Source: CAYJBH01 sp964371365
GTDB taxonomy: Bacteria; Bacillota; Clostridia; Oscillospirales; Ruminococcaceae
Assembly: GCA_964371365.1 (NCBI GenBank)
Contig: CAYJMO010000038.1
Span: 1 to 19,081 of the forward strand
DNA length: 19,081 nucleotides
Direction: 5' to 3'
Numbering within the stretch: the first letter of the stretch is position 1; each line of letters opens with the position of its first letter. The notes beneath the pieces are model-generated. The model worked only from the letters and a program-made list of their open reading frames with translations, did no database searches and had not been told where the DNA came from. Both the position numbers and the translations under genes were made by a program. This document shows positions 13,754-19,081 of the stretch, piece after piece.

Positions 13754-15270
13754 TGAAAAAGTTTAGAGGTTTAATCGTCGCCGCGGCGGTATTAATAGTA
13801 GCGGTAGCGGCGTATTTCGTCCTAACAACCGTCGACTTTCAGGACACACAGGATCCTTCTGTCGATGCCTCCTCCACCCCCACCGAGCCGAGCTATCTTA
13901 TAGATATCGATGCCGCCGAGGTCTCCTCTGTCACGGTGGAAAACGAGGATATCTACACCATCTCGACCGGCGATGTAGCCGACGATGGGAGCTTGACCTA
14001 CTCTCTTGAAGAGGACGGCTTTGTCTACATCGACGGCATGGTATCCGCTGCGGCGGTATCGTTAATCAGTATCTCTGCCGATGCCGAGCCGGTAGCAACC
14101 GGTGACCTTGCGCAGTACGGTCTTGACACCCCTGCCGCCGTTGTCACCGTCGATTCCACCTCCGGCGAAATTGCCTATGAGATAGGCGATGCCGCTCCGG
14201 GTAACTCGCAGTACTATGCAAAACTTGCAAACAATGAGGATGTTTATCTTATCTCCTCCTCCGATGTTATGTATGCCCTTAACACAAAGCATCAGTTTCG
14301 CGATCGCAGTGTATTCAGCTATGAACTCGGCACCGATGTCGAGAGCGATATTTTTGAGTCTTTTGTGCTCACAAGATCTTCCGGACCAACCATCGAATTG
14401 ATAGCCCAACAGAATGTAGATGAGTTCGCGTCCGCATTTGAGATGATTTCGCCTTATATGAGCGACACCAACGATGTTATACTCAGCGATGATATCTTCT
14501 CGTACTTCTCGGCACTGTCCTATAGTGAAATAATCGAGGACAATCCGGAAGATTTAGAGGTATATGGTATACCGAACGAAGCCTTATCGGAACAGACCGC
14601 TGACGAGGAGGTTGTTGATACACCTGAGGAGACCGTCGATGCGGGTGAAGAGATTGCCGAGCCTTTGGCGGCATCCACCACCGCACGCATTGTGATAAAC
14701 AATGACCTTGTAATAACCCTCGGCGACTTCACCGACGAGAGTGAAAGTGCATACTATGCGACGGTGTCCGGTGTCGATTCGGTGGTAACATTCCCCACCT
14801 CCGCATTCCCCTTTATCGATATTGACTATGTCGAACTGTTATCCTCACTACTCTGGCTGCACAACATCGTGGATGTAGAAACGGTGGAAATGACCACCCC
14901 GAGCGGCAGTTATGAACTGGCACTCACCCACATCCCGGGCGAGACCGAGGAGGATAATGCAAGTATTGAGGCTACCCTCGACGGCGAGAGTATAGAGGAA
15001 GATTTTGCAAAGGATATCTATCTTGCAATCCTGTCTGTGACACTGTCGTCCGATCTTGACGAAGATCCCGAGATAGGCGAGACGGAATATTCTTTCACCA
15101 TCAATAAGATGGACGGATATTCCCAAACCATGGAATTTTATCGTATAAACGAGCGTCAGTATGGCGCACTCAAGGACGGCGAACCGCTGCCATTTTTCGT
15201 AAATGTTGACCTCTTGTCCTATGTTGACGAGGTTATAACAGGAATTAAGGACGGCACACACACAGGGTAG
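13753..15270 (+). CDS. DUF4340 domain-containing membrane-anchored protein
   Basis: The protein has 505 residues. One N-terminal helix (about 7-25, LIVAAAVLIVAVAAYFVL) is followed by a large extracytoplasmic part. The segment with QYGLDTPAAVVTV and YEIGDAAPGNSQYYAKL is typical of DUF4340 repeats, and a similar piece recurs near VYGIPNE and NNDLVITLGDFTDESESAYYA. An acidic, low-complexity linker (roughly 285-315, rich in Glu, Asp and Thr) separates the two halves. The ATG (13753) overlaps the previous stop by one base, and AGGAG lies about 12 bases upstream. In Firmicutes this gene regularly follows the GldA/F/G-like trio. Its biochemical role is not known. Confidence 0.85.
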   Translation: MKKFRGLIVAAAVLIVAVAAYFVLTTVDFQDTQDPSVDASSTPTEPSYLIDIDAAEVSSVTVENEDIYTISTGDVADDGSLTYSLEEDGFVYIDGMVSAAAVSLISISADAEPVATGDLAQYGLDTPAAVVTVDSTSGEIAYEIGDAAPGNSQYYAKLANNEDVYLISSSDVMYALNTKHQFRDRSVFSYELGTDVESDIFESFVLTRSSGPTIELIAQQNVDEFASAFEMISPYMSDTNDVILSDDIFSYFSALSYSEIIEDNPEDLEVYGIPNEALSEQTADEEVVDTPEETVDAGEEIAEPLAASTTARIVINNDLVITLGDFTDESESAYYATVSGVDSVVTFPTSAFPFIDIDYVELLSSLLWLHNIVDVETVEMTTPSGSYELALTHIPGETEEDNASIEATLDGESIEEDFAKDIYLAILSVTLSSDLDEDPEIGETEYSFTINKMDGYSQTMEFYRINERQYGALKDGEPLPFFVNVDLLSYVDEVITGIKDGTHTG

Positions 15271-15275
15271 TTTTT

Positions 15276-15303
15276 GGTGAATGACTAATGACTAATGGTG
15301 AAT
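15276..15303 (+). repeat. Four heptanucleotide tandem repeats across the sirtuin start
   Basis: GGTGAAT, GACTAAT, GACTAAT and GGTGAAT follow each other without gaps. The array covers the ribosome binding site (GGTGA, 15276-15280), the start codon (15288) and the first codons of the sirtuin gene. Each junction creates an ATG in a different frame; only the one at 15288 stays open. Such arrays can change copy number by slippage. Confidence 0.7.
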
Positions 15304-16103
15304 GGTTTAAAAAAATAATTGACAACTGCGATTCGGTGGTGGTGGGAGCAGGCGCCGGCCTGTCCTCCTCCGCCGGATTGCTCTATAGTGGCGAGCGTTT
15401 TACTAAAAACTTTCCTGATTTTATAGCAAAATATCACTATGATAATATGTATAATGCCGCCTTTACACGCTATGACTCGCCGGAGGAACACTGGGCATAC
15501 TGGAGCAGGCACATTGAGCTCAACCGATATGCGTTCGAGCCGGGTGAGGTCTACCGCGCACTCTTGCGTCTTATTGGTGAAAAGGCATATTTTGTATTAA
15601 CCACCAACGTCGACCACTGTTTTCAAAAAAGTGGTTTTAATAAAGAACAGCTTTTTTACACGCAGGGGGATTATGGACTCTGGCAATGTTCTCGCCCATG
15701 TCATAACTCCACCTATGACAACTATGAAACCGTCAAGAAGATGCTAAAACAGCAACATGACATGAAAATCCCGAGCGAGCTTGTTCCCCACTGCCCGAAA
15801 TGTGGCGCGGATATGAGCATGAATCTACGCAGTGATTCCACCTTTGTCGAGGACGAAGGCTGGCAAAGGGCGGCGTCACGCTATGAGGATTTTTTAAAAA
15901 AGCACAGGCACGCAAATGTTGTCTATCTGGAGATTGGGGTCGGCTACAACACCCCATCCATCATTAAATACCCCTTTTGGCAGTTTGTCTATCAAAACAA
16001 GGATGCACGGTATGTCTGTATAAACAAAGAAAAACAACCGATCCCACAAGAAATTGAAGACCGGTCGTTTGTGTTTGTGGAGGATGTGTCGGAGTTAATT
16101 TGA
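15288..16103 (+). CDS. Class M sirtuin (SirTM), probable protein ADP-ribosyltransferase
   Basis: This 271-residue Sir2-family protein uses NAD+. The nucleotide-binding motif is GAGAGLSSSAGL (20-31), TTNVDHCF carries Asn107 and Asp109, and four cysteines (134, 138, 169, 172) form a zinc site. The residue at the usual catalytic His position is Gln126 (TQGDYGLW). That His-to-Gln change is the hallmark described for SirTM enzymes, which ADP-ribosylate proteins rather than deacetylate them. The start is ATG 15288 with GGTGA seven bases upstream, inside a heptamer array. It follows the DUF4340 gene by 17 nt with no terminator, so it is probably the fifth gene of that operon. Its end overlaps the convergent macrodomain gene by 9 bp. 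The expected GcvH-L target and LplA2 genes are absent nearby, so the target is unknown. Confidence 0.88.
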   Translation: MTNGEWFKKIIDNCDSVVVGAGAGLSSSAGLLYSGERFTKNFPDFIAKYHYDNMYNAAFTRYDSPEEHWAYWSRHIELNRYAFEPGEVYRALLRLIGEKAYFVLTTNVDHCFQKSGFNKEQLFYTQGDYGLWQCSRPCHNSTYDNYETVKKMLKQQHDMKIPSELVPHCPKCGADMSMNLRSDSTFVEDEGWQRAASRYEDFLKKHRHANVVYLEIGVGYNTPSIIKYPFWQFVYQNKDARYVCINKEKQPIPQEIEDRSFVFVEDVSELI

Positions 16104-16871
16104 TAATAAATCTTTATAAATCTGCCTATCCTCATCGCTAAACACGTTAAATACCACCTTTTCGAGGGTGGTGTTTTCCTTTAGAAAATCTCTCACCGTC
16201 TGCACTGCTATTTTTGCAGCCTCGTGTTTTGGGAAATGGAATTCCCCTGTCGAGATACAACAAAATGCTATAGATTTGACATTATTATCCACTGCCAAAT
16301 TAAGGCAGGATTTGTAACAATTTTCCAGCAACTCAATGTCGTTTTGTGATAATGGTGCATTGATTATCGGTCCAACCGTGTGTAAAATATACTTGCTCGG
16401 TAGGTTAAACGCAGGTGTTATCTTGGCGTCGCCGGTTATTTCAGCGCGCCCTTGTTTTGTCATGATATCATCACAGAAAGCGCGTAGCTGCACGCCGGAG
16501 AGGGTGTGAATTATGTTGTCGATACATCCGTGACATGGCACAAAACACCCGAGCAATGCCGAGTTTGCCGCATTGACAATAGCATCAACCTTTAGTGTCG
16601 TAATATCTCCCTGCCAGAGGTAAATTTTTCCATTTCCCTCGATCGGTGACAGGCTGTTTGCATCTACTATTCCCCTCTTTTTTATCTCGTCTTGCAGGTA
16701 TGCATCCTGTATCGATAAAAATTCCTCGCTCACAGGTTTGGGCAATCGCAGATTTAAAAGGGAACGCAGGAGCTTTTTTTGCTCCTGCACGTCCACCGGG
16801 ACGGCGATATCGATGTATCGCTCGTCCTCTTTTATTAGATAATCAATTAAAAATAATAATCGCTCGTCCAT
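16095..16871 (-). CDS. Zinc-type macrodomain protein, probable protein-ADP-ribose hydrolase
   Basis: This 258-residue protein has an N-terminal helical part (1-70) typical of the SirTM-associated hydrolases and a macrodomain (about 80-255). Seen are WQGDI (86-90), VDAIVNAANSALLG (95-108) with the ADP-ribose-binding NAAN, and GCFVPCHGCIDNIIH (108-122), whose Cys109, His114 and Cys116 fit the reported zinc site. YILHTVGP and CISTGEFHFP (phosphate loop) complete the pocket. It should remove ADP-ribose from protein, reversing the neighbouring sirtuin. The frame stays open 54 bp further upstream inside glmS, but ATG 16871, two bases after the glmS stop and preceded by GGTGGA, matches the family start. 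It is translationally coupled to glmS. Base composition is more A/T-rich than in its neighbours. Confidence 0.9.
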   Translation of the reverse strand: MDERLLFLIDYLIKEDERYIDIAVPVDVQEQKKLLRSLLNLRLPKPVSEEFLSIQDAYLQDEIKKRGIVDANSLSPIEGNGKIYLWQGDITTLKVDAIVNAANSALLGCFVPCHGCIDNIIHTLSGVQLRAFCDDIMTKQGRAEITGDAKITPAFNLPSKYILHTVGPIINAPLSQNDIELLENCYKSCLNLAVDNNVKSIAFCCISTGEFHFPKHEAAKIAVQTVRDFLKENTTLEKVVFNVFSDEDRQIYKDLLSN

Positions 16872-16873
16872 AT

Positions 16874-18703
16874 TTATTCCACCGTGACACTCTTGGCAAG
16901 GTTTTTCGGCTTGTCTATGTCGCAACCGCGCAGCTTGGCTATATAGTAGGAGAAAATTTGCAACGGCACTATGCTCAGGAGCGGGGCGAACTCGTCAGGG
17001 CACTCCGGAATAAATATCGCATGGTCGACGTTGTTCTCCATCCCCTTATTGTCACTGCCGGTGAGACCGATGACACGTGCACCGCGCGACTTCACCTCCT
17101 GAATGTTTGACATCATCTTTTCATAGAGACGTTTTTGGGTGGCGAGGGCGATAACCAACGTGTCCTGCTCGATAAGCGCAATTGTTCCGTGTTTAAGCTC
17201 CCCTGCCGCTATTGCAAAGGAGTTGATATAGGATATCTCCTTTAGCTTGAGCGAACCCTCCAGCGACACCGCGCTGTCCGTTCCTCTGCCGATAAAGAAC
17301 ACCTGATCGATGCGGTAGAGTTTCTTCGCAAGGCTATACAAACCCTTTTCATCGTCCAGAATCATTTTCAGTTTTTTCGGCATCTGTTTGAGTTCGTATA
17401 TATAGTCGGCATATCGATTATCGTCTATCACATTTTTAAGACGTCCCATATATAACGCAAGGAGATAAAGGCACATCAGCTGGGTGGTGTAAGCCTTAGT
17501 TGAGGCGACCGCAATCTCGGGACCTGCCCATGTATAAAACACGTCGTCCGATTCCCGTGCGACGGAGCTGCCTACCACGTTGACGATGGAAAGTATTCGT
17601 GCGCCCGCCTGTTTTGCGCACCGCAGTGCCGCGAGGGTGTCTAAAGTCTCTCCCGACTGGCTTATTGCGATAAACAATGTTTTGTCGTCTAAAAACGGCT
17701 CGCGATATCTAAACTCCGATGCGACATCTACCTCAACCGGGATTTTAGCGAACTTCTCTATCGCATATTTCCCGATAAGTCCGGCGTGGTATGCAGTGCC
17801 ACAGGCAACGATATACACCCGATCAAAACCCTCGATATCCTCGGCGGTGAGGTTTATTCCATCCGACAGGATATCGTCACTTTCCGACAGACGGCGACGC
17901 AAGGTCTCCTCTAAACCGTGTGGTTGCTCGTTTATCTCCTTAAGCATAAAGTGCTCATAGCCGTCCTTTTCCGCCGAGTCGGCATCCCAGGTGACGTGGA
18001 AGACATCGCGCTTTATCTCCTTGCGTTCGGAGTTGTAGATGGTGACCTTGTCCTTGGTGAGCTCCACCGTCTCGTTATTCTCGATAAGATATATCTCTCG
18101 AACATAGCGCAGAAGTGCCGGTATGTCGGATGCGACATAGTTGGAGTCGTGGGATATGCCGACCACCATCGGCGAATCCTTGCGCACCGCGATAATCCTG
18201 TCCGGCTCGTCGGCGGCGATGGCGGCGATGGCATACGCCCCACGCATACGAGCTACCGCCTTATACATTGCATCCAGCAGGTCACCCTCATAATATGTTT
18301 TGAGCAGGTGGGCGATGACCTCGGTGTCGGTGGAGGAGAGGAATGTAACTCCGTGCTCCGTCCTAAGATACTCGCGCAGTTCCTCATAGTTCTCGATAAT
18401 GCCGTTGTGTACAACCGCTATACTGCCATCCTCACTCCTGTGAGGGTGCGCATTCACGTCGGACGGCTCACCATGGGTCGCCCAACGGGTGTGACCGATA
18501 CCACACCCCGAATCAAATGAGGGATCGCCGAGCAATGTCTCCAACTCCGCCATCCGACCTTTACATTTTTTAAGCTCTATATTATTTTTAATGTTCAGCG
18601 CGATACCGGCAGAGTCGTACCCCCGATACTCTAACTTTTTAAGTCCGTTGACGATAACCTTTTTTGCACCGCTCTGACCGACATATCCTACTATTCCACA
18701 CAT
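16874..18703 (-). CDS. glmS: Glutamine--fructose-6-phosphate aminotransferase (isomerizing)
   Basis: The enzyme makes glucosamine-6-phosphate from fructose-6-phosphate and glutamine, the first step toward UDP-GlcNAc and the cell wall. It has 609 residues, the normal length. The glutaminase domain starts with the nucleophile Cys2 (MCGIVGYVG) and has GHTRWATHGEP (70-80). Two SIS sugar-isomerase domains carry CGTAYHAGL, ISQSGETLDTLAAL and STKAYTTQL. The C-terminus LAKSVTVE bears the catalytic Lys604. ATG 18701-18703 has AGGAGG close upstream, and the upstream ABC exporter gene ends 9 bp away, so it is an operon member. There is no room for a glmS ribozyme leader. The macrodomain gene follows after two bases. 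Confidence 0.97.
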   Translation of the reverse strand: MCGIVGYVGQSGAKKVIVNGLKKLEYRGYDSAGIALNIKNNIELKKCKGRMAELETLLGDPSFDSGCGIGHTRWATHGEPSDVNAHPHRSEDGSIAVVHNGIIENYEELREYLRTEHGVTFLSSTDTEVIAHLLKTYYEGDLLDAMYKAVARMRGAYAIAAIAADEPDRIIAVRKDSPMVVGISHDSNYVASDIPALLRYVREIYLIENNETVELTKDKVTIYNSERKEIKRDVFHVTWDADSAEKDGYEHFMLKEINEQPHGLEETLRRRLSESDDILSDGINLTAEDIEGFDRVYIVACGTAYHAGLIGKYAIEKFAKIPVEVDVASEFRYREPFLDDKTLFIAISQSGETLDTLAALRCAKQAGARILSIVNVVGSSVARESDDVFYTWAGPEIAVASTKAYTTQLMCLYLLALYMGRLKNVIDDNRYADYIYELKQMPKKLKMILDDEKGLYSLAKKLYRIDQVFFIGRGTDSAVSLEGSLKLKEISYINSFAIAAGELKHGTIALIEQDTLVIALATQKRLYEKMMSNIQEVKSRGARVIGLTGSDNKGMENNVDHAIFIPECPDEFAPLLSIVPLQIFSYYIAKLRGCDIDKPKNLAKSVTVE

Positions 18704-18712
18704 AAACCCCTC

Positions 18713-19081
18713 CTATTCCTCGTTAAATATATGCTCTGTTGCCTCCTCCGCAAACTGTTTATTATAAAGGTCGGCATAGTATCCGCCCTTTTTCAATAAT
18801 TCGCTGTTGGTTCCTTTTTCTATTATTTTGCCGTCCTTAACCACCAGTATGACGTCCGCCTTTCGTATGGTGGAAAGGCGATGCGCAATCAGAAATGAGG
18901 TGCGCGAACCGATGAGCTTTGCAATCGCCTCCTGTATCATCTCCTCCGTCTTGGTATCGATGGAGGAGGTCGCCTCGTCCAGCACGAATATCGCAGGATT
19001 CGCTATAATCGCCCTCGCAAAAGAGACGAGCTGTTTTTCACCGGTGGAGAGATGTGTTCCAACCTCACCTACCTCGCTATC
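18713..19081 (-). CDS. ABC exporter (fused permease/ATPase), C-terminal part, runs off the window
   Basis: The last 122 residues of an ATP-binding domain are visible, and the frame is open to the window edge. The signature is LSTGEKQLVSFARA, a variant of LSGGQ. Walker B is AIFVLDEATSSID and the H-loop is IAHRLST. It ends KQFAEEATEHIFNEE. This is the pattern of half-size exporters of the MdlB/LmrA/BmrA type, in which six helices precede the ATPase in one chain. Partners of heterodimeric exporters often carry a degenerate signature, and the STGEKQ form is seen in the functional subunit of several. The substrate is unknown. It lies 9 bp upstream of glmS and shares its transcript. Confidence 0.93.
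   Translation of the reverse strand, partial: DSEVGEVGTHLSTGEKQLVSFARAIIANPAIFVLDEATSSIDTKTEEMIQEAIAKLIGSRTSFLIAHRLSTIRKADVILVVKDGKIIEKGTNSELLKKGGYYADLYNKQFAEEATEHIFNEE

Noticed and set aside
16872..16925. Upstream extension of the macrodomain protein by 18 residues
   Set aside because: It lies within the glmS 3' end in another frame, and family members start at the MDERL-like position, which has a ribosome binding site.
18704..18712. glmS ribozyme/riboswitch
   Set aside because: Only 9 bp lie between the exporter stop and the glmS start, so there is no space for the ribozyme leader in this locus.
1..19081. CRISPR array, prophage, integrase or IS transposase
   Set aside because: No regularly spaced direct repeats and no protein with such domains were seen in any frame.

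Overview
The window looks like a chromosomal stretch of an anaerobic, Gram-positive-type bacterium, most likely a member of the Clostridia. The reasons are extended -10 promoters, AGGAGG-type ribosome binding sites, a dehydratase-activase protein of the clostridial amino/hydroxy-acid fermentation type, a sodium-translocating decarboxylase beta subunit, and the four-gene Gld-like ABC/DUF4340 cassette common in Firmicutes. Base composition is close to balanced. It falls locally in the sirtuin/macrodomain pair. No phage, integrase, IS transposase or CRISPR array is visible.

Layout. (1) Positions 1-486, minus strand: the 5' part of rpsJ (ribosomal protein S10), with a strong promoter and a leader of about 285 nt that contains a terminator-like hairpin. 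(2) 487-822: no gene; GC-rich and hairpin-rich. (3) 823-935: tRNA-Gly(CCC) with its promoter. (4) 997-4777: a MATE exporter and a Cu(+) P-type ATPase (copA), divergently transcribed from a shared 140-bp intergenic region. (5) 4781-10353, minus strand: an operon read from right to left. It holds the Na+-translocating decarboxylase beta subunit, a 46-residue membrane protein resembling the small gamma/delta anchor of these decarboxylases, a 965-residue tandem dehydratase activase, a 78-bp BIME-like inverted hairpin pair, and a 416-residue dehydratase-like protein. The last two resemble one longer protein cut in two. (6) 10354-10579: a divergent promoter region with an 11-bp inverted repeat. (7) 10580-16103, plus strand: GldA-like ATPase, GldF-like permease, GldG-like protein and DUF4340 protein, followed by a class-M sirtuin (SirTM) with no terminator in between. 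(8) 16095-19081, minus strand: the 3' end of an ABC exporter, glmS, and a zinc-type macrodomain ADP-ribose hydrolase.

How it works together. The 4781-10353 operon links a membrane Na+-pump module to radical dehydration chemistry, as in fermentation of 2-hydroxyacyl-CoA intermediates. The carboxyltransferase and biotin-carrier subunits are not in the window. The 10580-15270 cassette should form one membrane complex: a cytoplasmic ATPase, a six-helix permease, and two proteins with large domains outside the membrane.

The most interesting point is the tail-to-tail SirTM/macrodomain pair, a likely ADP-ribosylation writer and eraser. The two genes overlap by 9 bp at their 3' ends and belong to two different operons. 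The lipoyl-carrier (GcvH-L) and lipoate ligase (LplA2) genes that accompany SirTM in the described systems are absent from the window.
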